The notes: generated by a model from the sequence alone, not told the origin. A stretch of DNA of 33,023 nt from Elusimicrobia bacterium GWA2_66_18 (GCA_001799675.1 MGTX01000010.1:1-33023); one strand, 5' to 3'. Numbered from the stretch's first letter, positions 1 to 8,926 are shown. Program-made: numbers and translations.

Positions 1-665
1 TCCGATGAGATCTGCCGGCGGAGCTTCTCGACCAAGGTCGAGGCTTCCTGCACCTTGCGGTTGTACACCGGCTTCTGCGCGTTGATCTGGTCGATGATGC
101 GCTGGGCCAGGATCTCCGGCGTCTCCAGCTTCTTGACGCCGATTCCCAGCATGCCCAGCCCCGCGTTCCAGGCCCGCCTGCCGAGCGTGGTCGTTTCGGA
201 CACGGAGCCGCCGGCCCGGACCTTTTCAAGGGCGGCGCGGGACTTGACGGAAATGAGGACCTCGGGAGTCACACGGCCGGCGACCGACGAGTTCTCGAAC
301 AGAGTCTCGAGCGCGGCGGCCTTCTCGACGACGTCGGCCTTGTCCTCTTGGAAGGCGCTCACCGCGAGGGATCCCTTGGCCGCTACGGGCACGGGCACGG
401 CCACGGGCACTGTCTTCGCTGCGGCGGGGACGACGCCGGCCAGGGGCGCGGCGGCGATCGGCGCGCCGGGCGCCAGGGTCGGGACATTAAAGGAAGAAGC
501 TCCGAGAACGGGGAGGTTGAGCCCGGTTATAATCGTCGGGGTCACGGACCCTCCGGTCGCGGAGCCGCGCGTCAGCGTCTGCGCGGCGGCGGTGAGCGTG
601 AGCTGTCCGGGTCCGGCCACGAGGACGGCGGCCGACACGATCGAGGCGAGGGGCTTCTTGAACAT
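1..665 (-). CDS. Exported protein of unknown function, 3' end beyond the window
   Basis: The reading frame is open from an ATG at 665 down to the window edge, giving 221 visible residues; the C-terminus is missing. The start is supported by a GGAGG Shine-Dalgarno site (complement of 675-679) nine bases upstream. Residues 1-28 look like a signal peptide (MFKKPLAS..., hydrophobic core, small residues around AAAQ). Residues 30-105 are low-complexity, rich in Ala, Pro and Val, and include VPVAVPVPVAA. A short motif LETLFENSS at 119-127 is followed by a charged, probably helical part to the edge. I recognise no enzymatic domain. Similar leaders and motifs occur in the genes at 769, 8293 and 13419. 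An overlapping plus-strand frame (55-735) is rejected because it lacks a start signal and the minus frame has a signal peptide and ribosome site. Confidence 0.8.
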   Translation of the reverse strand, partial: MFKKPLASIVSAAVLVAGPGQLTLTAAAQTLTRGSATGGSVTPTIITGLNLPVLGASSFNVPTLAPGAPIAAAPLAGVVPAAAKTVPVAVPVPVAAKGSLAVSAFQEDKADVVEKAAALETLFENSSVAGRVTPEVLISVKSRAALEKVRAGGSVSETTTLGRRAWNAGLGMLGIGVKKLETPEILAQRIIDQINAQKPVYNRKVQEASTLVEKLRRQISS

Positions 666-703
666 CAGGGTATTCCTCCGAGTTTTAACGCGGCTGCGAG
701 GCT

Positions 704-776
704 ATTCTATCGCGGATCGGCATCCGGACGTATGAGACCTTGGGTGTCATTGCAGGCATCCATTGGACCTAGGAAA
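704..776 (-). promoter_or_regulatory. Upstream element copy 1 with putative -10 box
   Basis: Reading the minus strand: TTTCCTAG (776-769), 32 bases, CTCATACG (736-729), 19 bases, then TAGAAT (709-704) as a -10 box. The same words with the same 32- and 19-base spacing occur upstream of the gene at 6851. No good -35 hexamer is seen; CTCATACG lies roughly where one would be. The TTTCCTAG end overlaps the TAG stop codon of the preceding gene. The predicted transcript has a leader of about 30 bases with a GGAGG site. Confidence 0.5.
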
Positions 777-2205
777 TTTGGGACCTTGGCGCCGCCCTTC
801 TGGGCCCATCGGCCAGGCGCCAGGCGACCTCGTGCGCGTGCAGGTGCCCGACGACGAGGTGGATCTCGCCGGCGCCCGACGCGGCGGCGTCGGCGGCGAC
901 GGCGTCGGCGATGGCGCGAGAGCGCACGGACGCGGCGTCGGCCGTGGCGCCCAGAGGCTGGGGAAGCTCGAGGCCTCTGAGGACTTCAAGATCCGGCTTC
1001 GAGATGAAGAAATTCCGGGCTTCGTCGGCGTACTGCTCGGCGATGTCGACTAGACCTTCCGCCTGGGCGGCGGCGGCGCGTCTGCGGCGCTGCCTGCGCA
1101 TCTGCCGCAAATCGCTGCTCATCATGCGCCAGGCAAGCGCGCCGAACGCAAGCAGCAAGGCCCAGGCCGACGGCGAAGCGGGCGAGATGAGCACCCACGC
1201 CAGCGCGGCCAGCGCGCCTGCCGGCGCCAGTGCCCGGTCGATCTCGCGCTTGAGCAGCGTCGCGCGGGTGTAGCCCGGGGCGGCGGCGACGACGGCGGCC
1301 GCCGCTCCCTGGGCCGCGGCGTGGTCGAGCGTCTCGAGGCCGTGCTTGTAGCCGTAGTAAGCGGGGAGATTCTGCTCGGAATAGAGAGCCTGCCCGGAGG
1401 CCTTGACCTGGCGAACCAAGGACAAAACGGCAAAGCGGCGCGGGGCGCCGCGCTGGCCGTGAGCGACGGGGTGGATGAAGTAGGTCGCGCCGTTTCGTTG
1501 AACCTTCAGGGCGGCAATCGCGAAGGAACGGTCGACCGGGAAGGCGGGAGCGACGGAGTCCGCGGTCTTGCGCCAAAGGCGGGTCAAGAGAAAGCGGAAC
1601 TCGTCTTCGCTCGACGCGGCCAGAACGGCTTCCCTCGAGCCGAGCACGCCCAACGCCGACAGTCGAGCGGCGGCCTCGGGCGTGGACGCCGATTCGGAAA
1701 TCGCGAAGGCGACGTCGGCGTGACCCAGGCCCAGCGACTCGGCGCGGGACAACACCTCCCCCGACGTCGGCAAGGCTCCGTCGAAGAGCCCATCGAGGTC
1801 GAGGGCGGATTCGCCGGCTGGGAGCTGCTCGGACGAGGGGGATCCGGATGCCGAGTCCTTCGCGAAAGAACGAGCGGCGCGCGAGGCCTTCCAAGCGACG
1901 ATAGCCTGGGAGGTTTCGGCTCGGATCTCATCGCCTTTGGACGAGAACGCGGCGACGGCGTGAGACTTCGCTATGAGGCCAGGCGCACCGAAGACGGATA
2001 AGTCGAGATGAATGGAGGGAACGGCTAAAGAAGGAGGCGGCGGCATGAACGGCGCAGGGTTTGAAGCATGCCCAAGATTCATCGGCGTCGCGACGAACGC
2101 AACGACTGCGCGGCCTACGCCGCCTTCGGCGGCTATGCCGGCTTTAACCTGCGCCGCGGCCGACGTCGCCGCGCCAAGTATGATGACCGCTAAGAGACTT
2201 CTCAC
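769..2205 (-). CDS. Exported/membrane protein, possible TraB/ChaN-like fold
   Basis: This protein of about 478 residues starts at GTG 2205, overlapping the TGA stop of the upstream giant gene as GTGA; TTG at 2208 is the alternative. It begins with a signal peptide ending near AAAQ (residue 20), then an Ala/Pro-rich leader, then LDGLFDGAL near 138-146. Residues about 240-480 carry spaced residues reminiscent of the TraB/Tiki/ChaN group: IHPVAHG (245-251), YSEQNLP (276-282), RSRAIAD (429-435) and LVVGHLHAHEV (451-461). A hydrophobic hairpin at about 332-361, followed by an Arg-rich stretch (RRQRRRR), sits between the second and third motifs and probably anchors the protein in the membrane. The fold assignment comes from motif memory only and is tentative. 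Coupling to the 1549-aa gene suggests a shared role. Residue numbers count from the TTG start. Confidence 0.75.
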   Translation of the reverse strand: MRSLLAVIILGAATSAAAQVKAGIAAEGGVGRAVVAFVATPMNLGHASNPAPFMPPPPSLAVPSIHLDLSVFGAPGLIAKSHAVAAFSSKGDEIRAETSQAIVAWKASRAARSFAKDSASGSPSSEQLPAGESALDLDGLFDGALPTSGEVLSRAESLGLGHADVAFAISESASTPEAAARLSALGVLGSREAVLAASSEDEFRFLLTRLWRKTADSVAPAFPVDRSFAIAALKVQRNGATYFIHPVAHGQRGAPRRFAVLSLVRQVKASGQALYSEQNLPAYYGYKHGLETLDHAAAQGAAAAVVAAAPGYTRATLLKREIDRALAPAGALAALAWVLISPASPSAWALLLAFGALAWRMMSSDLRQMRRQRRRRAAAAQAEGLVDIAEQYADEARNFFISKPDLEVLRGLELPQPLGATADAASVRSRAIADAVAADAAASGAGEIHLVVGHLHAHEVAWRLADGPRRAAPRSQIS

Positions 2206-5200
2206 CAACCGGAGCTGCCTCCGCCCGAACGGGAGCCGCCCCAGCCTCCTCCGCCGCCGCCCGAACGGGAACCTCCTCCTCCGCCGCCCCAGTTTGATCG
2301 GGATGATTCTTCCGAGCGCCGCCGGCGATCGTCTTCTTCCTGCTGCCTCCGCCTGCGGGCCTCTTGCTCGCGGCGCCGCTCTTCTTCCTCCGCCCGGCGG
2401 CGTCGAGAGACCTCCGCCTCCGCCGTCTGTATCGCGGCCAGGGCGGCGCCGCGCGCGCTGTCGGCGTAGCGGATCGCGCCCTCGTAGTCGCCGCCGTTAA
2501 GGGCCGAGCGGGCCGAGTTGAGCGAGCCGCTCCCGGGGGACCCGGGCACCGACACGCCGTAAGAGCCGGTCCAGTTCGTGGCCTCGCGGACCTCCGACGC
2601 GGCTTTCGAGATGGCGTCGGTCGCGCGGGCGGCGGCCGCCAATTCACCCTTGAGGGTCGCCGCGACGCGGGCAGCCTCGTTGGTGATCCGATCCGCCTCG
2701 CGGTCGAGCGTGGGCCAATCGGCGTGCTCTTTCTGCGAGAAGGTCAAAGTCGTCTGGTAAGCGGCGTCGAGGTTCGCGAGGTCGCGGTAGGCCGCGATGA
2801 TCGCGGGACTGTCGGCGACGCCGTCGCCTTTGGCGTCCTGGGCCGCCCGCGCGGCCGCCCCGAGCTGGGCTGACGCGGCCTTGAGGCTGCGCACGACCTC
2901 GGCGTAGGCGTCGCGGTCGTTGTTGACCCTGGCCCAGACCTGATCCATCTGGACGGAGACGGCGGCGATAGCGGCCGCGATCTTGAAGGGATCGCCCTTC
3001 TTCGCCTCGGCCGCCGCGCGCGCCTCGGCCAGCGCGGCGACCGCCGCGTCATAGGCTTTCATCGTCGCGGGCATCGAGCGCTGGTCGCCGGGGATCTCGG
3101 CCTTCCACGCGCGGGATTTGGCCTCGAGCTTCTCGAGCGCCGCGGCGTTGTCGGACACGGCCGAGTCCAAGCGCGCGCGCTTCTCGGATATCTCATCGAG
3201 GCGGGACTGGGCGATCTCCTCGTGGGCCTTGGCCTGGTCGAGCAGGGACGCGGCCTCGAGGACCTTGGCTTCGCGAAACGAGCGCACCGCCTTCTCCCGC
3301 TTAGCCTTGGCGGCCTCGACGGCGGCCTGAGCCTCCTCGACGTTGTCCTCGACGCTGCCGTTGGCGTTCGGGTGGGAAACGTCGCCGGCGGAGAGGCCGA
3401 GGGTCGAAGCGGCGAAGTCGCGCTTGATCGTCTTGAGGATCTCGGCGCGCTCCGGCAGGAGGGCATCGAGACGCTGAGCCTCGGAAATGCGGACGGCGAC
3501 GTCGGCTTCCTGCTCCTTGAGGGACTTCAGCGAGGCCGCGACAATCGCGTCCGCCTGGGTCAGGAGTTCGGCGCCCAGCTTGTGCGAGGCTTCGGCTTGA
3601 GCGAGCTTGCCGACGCCAAGCATCCGGGAGGCTTCGGCGAGCGCCTCTGCGGCGGCGGCCAGGCGCCGCGTGGGATCGTTGCCGTTCTCGCGCAGCATGT
3701 TCGCGGTTTCCAGCTGGAGGACGGAGGCGACCTGGGCCCGCGCGGCGTCGACGGACGCGGCCGACTTGACGGCCGCGGCGCTAGACGCCGCGATCGCCGC
3801 CAGACCGTTCTTGGCCTTCGAGAGATTCGAGGCGTGAGCCGCGTAGGCGGCCTTGAGGGCCTCGAGACCCTGCGCTCCCGAGGTCTTATCGAGGGAAGCG
3901 GCGAGCTTCGAGGCCTGCTCGTCGAGAGCGGAGCGCGACGCGGCGATCCACCGGGTTGCGACCGAGGCGGAAGTCATCGCGGCGACGATGGGATCCGTCG
4001 TTTCGAGCTCACCCTTGCGCATCGAAAGCGCCAGCTCCGCCAGGGATCTCGCGTCGGAGGCCATGCGCTCGGCGAGCGCGCCCTGGCCCTTCATCGCGCC
4101 GACGGGGTTCTTGGCGGCCTTGCCCCGCGCGGCTTCCAGGGTCTCTCGGGCCCGTGGGAGGATCGTTTCTCCAAGCGCCCCAAGCTTGAAAAACGCCCCC
4201 GAGGCGGCCGCGGACGCTGATTTCTGGGCGGCTGAGATCGCGGCTGCGGTCGCTTCGAACGCCGCGCCGTAGCCGGTGGCCGCCTTCTCGATTTCATCGA
4301 GAGCGACGACGGCGGATTTCGACGTCTCATTGAACTTGGCCATCACCGACTCGAAATTCTCCGAAACCGGAGCGTAGTCCTTCGCCTCGCCGTAGAGGTC
4401 TTGGCGCCAGTCTCTCTTTTTGCCGAATATCGAATCGAAGCCGTCCTCGGGCCTGAACGTAAGCGGCTCGCTGGCGAGCAGGCTCTCGGCCTTCAGGTAG
4501 CGCGAGGGCCAGAAGCGGTTGACGAACCAGCCGGGGGTCAGCGCCTGGGGACGCACCAGCGCGGTCGCGCGGTCGTGGATGCTGCGCGCCATCGCGAGAT
4601 ACAGCTTCGCGCGGCCGGCGTCCTGGCGGACCTGCTCCGCCGCCGTCGCGGTCTCCTCTTGCCAGTCGCGGGACTTCTCGCCGGAGATCGGACCGACGTA
4701 GACGTCCATGCGCTTGTCGAGCTCGTCGATGACGGCGTCGAGTTTCGTCTCGAGAATGCCGTCCCACTTCCGCAGTTCGGCTTCCGCCTTGCCGCGGGCC
4801 CTGCGGGCGCGCCCGTTGAGGAAGACTCCGGCTCCGAGCGTGCCCAAGCCGAGCAGTATCTGCAAGATCATCGCCAGCATCGCGTTTCGGCTCGCGGCGG
4901 CGTCCGCGGCGGAGATCTCGCGCTCGGCGCTCGCCAGCGCGGACTTCGCGCTCTGGAGCGAGGAGGCCCACTGGGACGCGCCCAGGTCGTGCTCCTCGCG
5001 CGCCTCGCGAAGGGCCTGCTTGGCCGTCACCAGGACCGGCGCGGCGGCGCCGGCGCGGCGGCGCGCCTCGATCTGCTTGAGGATTGCTTCGGACGCGGCG
5101 ATTTGGTCGGCGCCGGCGGCGTGGGCGGTCAAGGCGGTCTGCACGCGGCGGACCTCGGAGGCGACGGAGTCGGCGGTGGACTTCGCCGACGATGGGTTGC

Positions 5201-6851
5201 CCGACAATTCCGACTCGGCCGACTTCAGCTTCTCGCGCATGGCGCCTACGGCGGGGCGGGCAAGGTCGCCCGTCGCCTTCGGGTGATCCTTAAGGAATGC
5301 GCTCGAGGCTTTCTCGAGCGCGTCGACTTCGCCGCGCACGGACTCTATGGCGGCCTGGGCGGAGGCGTAGCTCGCGTCGTAGCTGCGCATCGCGGAGATC
5401 GCGCGGCCGGCGGACGCGGCGACGCCGGAGGCGATGCGCGAGGCCTCGGCCATGTCTTTGTTCGCAAGCGCCGTCTCAGACGCGGCGAGTTGGGCGCGCA
5501 GGGCGGAGAGGTCGACGGCGCCGACCGCGACGGCAGGATGCGCGCGCTCGAAGGCGGCGCCGACCCGTGCCAGCTCCTCGAGGGAGGTTTTGGCGTTCCT
5601 GACGGCGGAAACGGCGTTCTGCGCCGCCGCGGCGACGGCGGAGTTCAGGAGCCGGTCCAGGTTCGCCACCGTATCCTTGACCGCGCCGATGACGTCGCCG
5701 CCGGCGCGCATGCGCGCCACGGCCCACTGATCCAGGCTGCCCGCGAAATGCCTCTCGGCATCGAGACCGTTGTCCCGTTGGGCCTGCGAATTGCGCAGGT
5801 ACAGCTTGTGCTGCTGCATCGTGATCACGAGGATCGATCCGTCTTGCAGGCCGGAGGCGGCGTCGATCTGCGAGCCGAAGCCGTCTTTCTTATAGAGGCC
5901 CTGCCCCGCGCCGAACTCGACGGCGTCGTTGTCGTAGTGCGCGCGGCCTTCCGCGTCTCGGTAGGACATGCCCGAGTTGCTCTCGACGATGAGCACGGTC
6001 CAGTGCTTTAGGGCGAGCCACTCAGCGAGTTGCTGCTGCGAGCCAGCGTCGAGGCCGGGATTGCCGATGACGATCAGCTTCGTGCTCGGCGTCCACTTCG
6101 AGATCGCGTCGTTGATGTCGCGGGCGTACTCTATCCGGCCTTGCGTCCGGCCCGCGTCCAGCTTCGCCATGACGACGACGCCCTGTTCGAAAGTCGGGAG
6201 CGCGCGAGGGTTGTGGGCGAACAGCGGGGGCGACGCGGCCGAGATCGTGGCGGCCAGCGTGGTCATGATCACTGCGGTCTTCAAAGCCCTCCAGACGCGC
6301 TTCGGGGCGCTGAGCTTCACGGGATTTGCGGAGCCGACGGGAACGGCGGCCGTGACCGCGAGGGCCTCGGGCGCGCTCTCGCCCAGGGCCGCGAACTCGG
6401 CGGCGACTCTCTGGAGGGCGGCGGAGGCATTGGCCGATCCGGCGTGGGCCGACACCAGGGCCGAGACGGCGGTTTCCAGACGCAAGACGACGCCCTCGCC
6501 GAGCGCTTTGAGCGCCTCGGCCCGGACGGCGGGCGTCACGGCGGCGGCGATGAGCGCGCGGGCGTAGACGGCCTCGGGAGCGGGGTTCACGGCCAAGGCC
6601 CGAAGGCTCTCGGGCTGGACCATGGATGCCTCGATTGCGGCAATGACTGCGGAAACCCCGCCGGAAAACGCTCCGCTCAGACCGGGGCCGGCCATCGGCA
6701 GGCCCAGGTTCGCGTTGAGGCCGGCCGTGGCCGCCGCGCCGACGACGACCGGTCCGGCCTTGCCGCCGGCGGCGGCTTCCTGAACCTGGGCGGCGACGGG
6801 GCCGACCGCGAGAAAGAAGGCTATAGAAAGGACGAGAGAGTGTTTGATCAT
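2202..6851 (-). CDS. Giant exported TPM-domain-like coiled-coil protein (1549 aa)
   Basis: Residues 1-22 form a signal peptide (ends VAAQ). A second hydrophobic segment at 192-212 precedes a globular region (about 213-400) resembling the TPM (DUF477) domain: a GNPGL turn, DGSILVITM near 337-345, and RMRAGGDVIGAVKDTVANL near 380-398, which matches the family's phosphatase/repair-like C-terminal helix pattern. A long Ala-rich helical region follows, interrupted by a membrane segment at 657-680 and an Arg-rich flank, and continuing as coiled coil to about 1480. The tail is Arg/Glu-rich and then Gly/Ser/Trp-rich, ending GGGSSGW, as in many TPM proteins. At 1549 residues it far exceeds usual TPM proteins (roughly 250-700). 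ATG 6851 has a TATACT box seven bases upstream and no Shine-Dalgarno site. Function unknown; a membrane-anchored periplasmic protein is inferred. Confidence 0.85.
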   Translation of the reverse strand: MIKHSLVLSIAFFLAVGPVAAQVQEAAAGGKAGPVVVGAAATAGLNANLGLPMAGPGLSGAFSGGVSAVIAAIEASMVQPESLRALAVNPAPEAVYARALIAAAVTPAVRAEALKALGEGVVLRLETAVSALVSAHAGSANASAALQRVAAEFAALGESAPEALAVTAAVPVGSANPVKLSAPKRVWRALKTAVIMTTLAATISAASPPLFAHNPRALPTFEQGVVVMAKLDAGRTQGRIEYARDINDAISKWTPSTKLIVIGNPGLDAGSQQQLAEWLALKHWTVLIVESNSGMSYRDAEGRAHYDNDAVEFGAGQGLYKKDGFGSQIDAASGLQDGSILVITMQQHKLYLRNSQAQRDNGLDAERHFAGSLDQWAVARMRAGGDVIGAVKDTVANLDRLLNSAVAAAAQNAVSAVRNAKTSLEELARVGAAFERAHPAVAVGAVDLSALRAQLAASETALANKDMAEASRIASGVAASAGRAISAMRSYDASYASAQAAIESVRGEVDALEKASSAFLKDHPKATGDLARPAVGAMREKLKSAESELSGNPSSAKSTADSVASEVRRVQTALTAHAAGADQIAASEAILKQIEARRRAGAAAPVLVTAKQALREAREEHDLGASQWASSLQSAKSALASAEREISAADAAASRNAMLAMILQILLGLGTLGAGVFLNGRARRARGKAEAELRKWDGILETKLDAVIDELDKRMDVYVGPISGEKSRDWQEETATAAEQVRQDAGRAKLYLAMARSIHDRATALVRPQALTPGWFVNRFWPSRYLKAESLLASEPLTFRPEDGFDSIFGKKRDWRQDLYGEAKDYAPVSENFESVMAKFNETSKSAVVALDEIEKAATGYGAAFEATAAAISAAQKSASAAASGAFFKLGALGETILPRARETLEAARGKAAKNPVGAMKGQGALAERMASDARSLAELALSMRKGELETTDPIVAAMTSASVATRWIAASRSALDEQASKLAASLDKTSGAQGLEALKAAYAAHASNLSKAKNGLAAIAASSAAAVKSAASVDAARAQVASVLQLETANMLRENGNDPTRRLAAAAEALAEASRMLGVGKLAQAEASHKLGAELLTQADAIVAASLKSLKEQEADVAVRISEAQRLDALLPERAEILKTIKRDFAASTLGLSAGDVSHPNANGSVEDNVEEAQAAVEAAKAKREKAVRSFREAKVLEAASLLDQAKAHEEIAQSRLDEISEKRARLDSAVSDNAAALEKLEAKSRAWKAEIPGDQRSMPATMKAYDAAVAALAEARAAAEAKKGDPFKIAAAIAAVSVQMDQVWARVNNDRDAYAEVVRSLKAASAQLGAAARAAQDAKGDGVADSPAIIAAYRDLANLDAAYQTTLTFSQKEHADWPTLDREADRITNEAARVAATLKGELAAAARATDAISKAASEVREATNWTGSYGVSVPGSPGSGSLNSARSALNGGDYEGAIRYADSARGAALAAIQTAEAEVSRRRRAEEEERRREQEARRRRQQEEDDRRRRSEESSRSNWGGGGGGSRSGGGGGGWGGSRSGGGSSGW

Positions 6852-6858
6852 AGGCTGC

Positions 6859-6931
6859 AGTATAGCCGGAGGCGGGGGGTCGGCGTATGAGTCCTCGGGG
6901 CCCCAAACGCTCAGCTAATGGGACTAGGAAA
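6859..6931 (-). promoter_or_regulatory. Upstream element copy 2 with TATACT -10 box
   Basis: On the minus strand: TTTCCTAG (6931-6924), 32 bases, CTCATACG (6891-6884), 19 bases, TATACT (6864-6859), then seven bases to the ATG at 6851. Words and spacing match the element at 704-776. The -10 position predicts a transcript starting at or next to the start codon. Confidence 0.55.
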
Positions 6932-7014
6932 TATTAGGCCTTTGAAGGCCCGACTGGGGACGAAAGTCTGGGAGTTTAGGGTCCGGAAGTCCCATGAGGC
7001 GATGCGGGAATATC

Positions 7015-8283
7015 CTAGGGATGAAGCCAGAGCAGGGCGGCGGAGACGGCGGCGAGAATCCAGAGCATAGGACGGACCTCCCGGGCCCTGCCCGCTATCG
7101 CGTAGAGCGCCGCGTGGGTGATGAAGCCCCAGAGGATCCCCTGCGTGATCGAGAAGGTCAGCGGGATGAGGACGATCGTCAGGAAGGCGGGTATGGAGTC
7201 TTCGATCGTGGCGAGGGACAGGCAAGACACGCTTCGAAACATAAGCGCCCCGACGAGAATGAGAACGGGCGCCGTGGCATAGGCCGGCACCATGGCGGCC
7301 AGGGGCGCCAAGAAGAAACAAGGCAGGAAGCACAGCGCCGTGACGACCGATGTCCAGCCCGTCCGCCCGCCGGCCTCGATGCCGGCCGCGCTTTCGATGA
7401 AGGCGGTCCCCGAGGAGGTTCCAGCCAGGGCGGCGCCGAGAGTCGCAAAGGCGTCGACGATGAGACCTTCCCTAAGATTGCGCGGCCTGCCCTCGGCGTC
7501 CAGCATGTCGCAGGCCTGAGAGACGCCGATGAAAGTCGAGATCGAGTCGAAGAGATCGGTGAAGAAGATCGAGATGATGGCCGGCAGAAAGGCGAGACGC
7601 AGCGCTCCCCATATGTCGAGCTTCATGAAGACGCTTGAGAAATCGGGCCGACTCCAAAGGCTTTCGGGAGTCCGGACGTAACCCAGGATCCAGCCGACCA
7701 AGGTGACGGCTCCCATGCCCGCCAGGAAGGCGAAGGGGCTCCTTTTTTTCATGAGCCAAACCATGAGCATCAAGCCCATGAGAGACAGCAGACTCCTCCC
7801 GTCGAGAGGTCCCAGTTTGACCAAGGTGGCCGGGTCGGCGATGACGAGTCCCGCGCTGCGCAGACCGATGAAGGTCAGGAAGATTCCGATGCCGACGGCC
7901 GCGGCGGCCCGCAGTCCGGCGGGGACGGCATTGGCGATGGCCACGCGCAGCGGTGTAACCGAGATGGCCACGAAAAGAACGCCTGCCCAAAAGATGATGC
8001 CCAGGGCCTGAGGCCAGGCGACGCGCTGGCCGAGGATGATGGTGAAGGCGAAAAAAGCGTTGATTCCCATGCCGGGCGCCACCGCGAAGGGAAGTTGCGC
8101 GTAGAGACCCATCAGCAATGTCATGACGAAGGACAAAAGCACGGTGGCCGTCATCACTCCGGAGAAGGGCATGCCCGTGCCTGGGGAGGCTAGTATGGAG
8201 GGATTGACCACGACGATGTAGGCCATGGTGAAGAAGGTCGTCGCTCCCGCCGCCGCCTCGGTTTTCCAGTCGATGCTTTTCAT
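7015..8283 (-). CDS. NCS2-family purine permease (AzgA/PbuG type)
   Basis: This 422-residue polytopic membrane protein belongs to the nucleobase:cation symporter-2 group that imports adenine, guanine or hypoxanthine by proton symport. The N-terminus (WKTEAAAGATTFFTMAYIVV then NPSIL) is the family hallmark, followed by FAVAPGMGINAFFAF near 65-79, the first half of the substrate-binding repeat. The second repeat carries FFTDLFDSISTFIGVSQ and the segment GTSSGTAFIESAAGIEAGGRTG, which contains the conserved Glu. About 12-13 membrane spans are visible, normal for the family, and the length is typical. The gene lies nine bases after the small exported-protein gene upstream and has only a poorly spaced AGGA before its ATG, so coupled translation and a shared transcript are likely. 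The exact purine cannot be read from sequence. Confidence 0.93.
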   Translation of the reverse strand: MKSIDWKTEAAAGATTFFTMAYIVVVNPSILASPGTGMPFSGVMTATVLLSFVMTLLMGLYAQLPFAVAPGMGINAFFAFTIILGQRVAWPQALGIIFWAGVLFVAISVTPLRVAIANAVPAGLRAAAAVGIGIFLTFIGLRSAGLVIADPATLVKLGPLDGRSLLSLMGLMLMVWLMKKRSPFAFLAGMGAVTLVGWILGYVRTPESLWSRPDFSSVFMKLDIWGALRLAFLPAIISIFFTDLFDSISTFIGVSQACDMLDAEGRPRNLREGLIVDAFATLGAALAGTSSGTAFIESAAGIEAGGRTGWTSVVTALCFLPCFFLAPLAAMVPAYATAPVLILVGALMFRSVSCLSLATIEDSIPAFLTIVLIPLTFSITQGILWGFITHAALYAIAGRAREVRPMLWILAAVSAALLWLHP

Positions 8284-8292
8284 ATCCTGCGC

Positions 8293-8919
8293 CTACTTCG
8301 GCGCCGCTGAAAGCGGCTGGGGCCCGCGCTCCATGACGATGATCATGTTGGAATCCGGGAAAGGCGCAGGTCGCCCTTCCTCGAAGTAAAGGGCCGCCTT
8401 ATCCTTGAGATTGCGGACGTACCCTTCCTGAAGGTAGCTGCGCCATCGAGGTTCGATGGGGACTTCCGAGGCCGCCGAGGTCGCCAGTAGGCGAGAAAGG
8501 CCCTGATAACCGAGCTGTATCCGGACCACGGGAGCATTCAAGCGGCTGCCCTCGAATAGCTCATCGAGCTCCGCCTGGCCGGCGGAGGATTGGGGCTCGG
8601 CTCCATCGTCGGCTGGAGCCGCGGGCGTTGCGGTCAACGCGACGGGCGCCTGCGCAGCGACTGCCCCGGCGGGAATGGCGGGGGCGGCTCTCAAATTGGC
8701 CGCTGGGAGCGCTTCGGGAACGGCCGAAGCCGGCAGCGCCGCCCCTATCCAACTGGAGAACGTCTGCGGAAATGCGGGCGCCCCGTGCAGCTCCGCGCCC
8801 ACGGGCGCGGAGCGAGAATACGCGCCTGCCCAGGCGGAGCCAGAGGGCAGGCAGACACTGAGCGCCAGCGCTAAACGTCCGATTCTCATTTTCTGCCTGG
8901 GCCTCAGGGACAGGTTCAT
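8293..8919 (-). CDS. Small exported protein of unknown function
   Basis: The protein has about 208 residues and sits directly upstream of the purine permease. Three starts are possible: ATG 8922, ATG 8919 and ATG 8889. ATG 8919 lies seven bases after a GATAAT box and fits a leaderless transcript; ATG 8889 would give a compact signal peptide (MRIGRLALALSV...). In every case a signal peptide ending SAWA is present. It is followed by an Ala/Pro/Val-rich leader of about 70 residues, an ELDELFEGSR motif, and a C-terminal part of about 85 residues (QLGYQGLSRLL..., SNMIIVMERGPQP) of no recognised family. The LFEG motif recurs in other exported proteins of this window. Whether it cooperates with the permease is unknown; proximity is the only hint. 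Confidence 0.75.
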   Translation of the reverse strand: MNLSLRPRQKMRIGRLALALSVCLPSGSAWAGAYSRSAPVGAELHGAPAFPQTFSSWIGAALPASAVPEALPAANLRAAPAIPAGAVAAQAPVALTATPAAPADDGAEPQSSAGQAELDELFEGSRLNAPVVRIQLGYQGLSRLLATSAASEVPIEPRWRSYLQEGYVRNLKDKAALYFEEGRPAPFPDSNMIIVMERGPQPLSAAPK

Positions 8920-8926
8920 CATTCCA

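Noticed and set aside
388..412. GGGCAC-type short tandem repeat.
   Set aside because: It encodes the Val-Pro-Val-Ala run of the exported leader and does not extend beyond the gene.
4401..6011. A 536-codon plus-strand frame opposite the giant TPM-like gene.
   Set aside because: It is the antisense of a clearly coding Ala-rich gene; in GC-rich DNA this yields long Arg/Gly/Val-rich frames. No start signal or recognisable domain.
6937..6950. GGCCTT-TG-AAGGCC hairpin downstream of the permease, followed on the minus strand by TAATATTT, as a terminator.
   Set aside because: Six-bp stem with a two-base loop, 65 nt past the stop and an interrupted T-run; it may instead be part of the flank of the shared upstream element.
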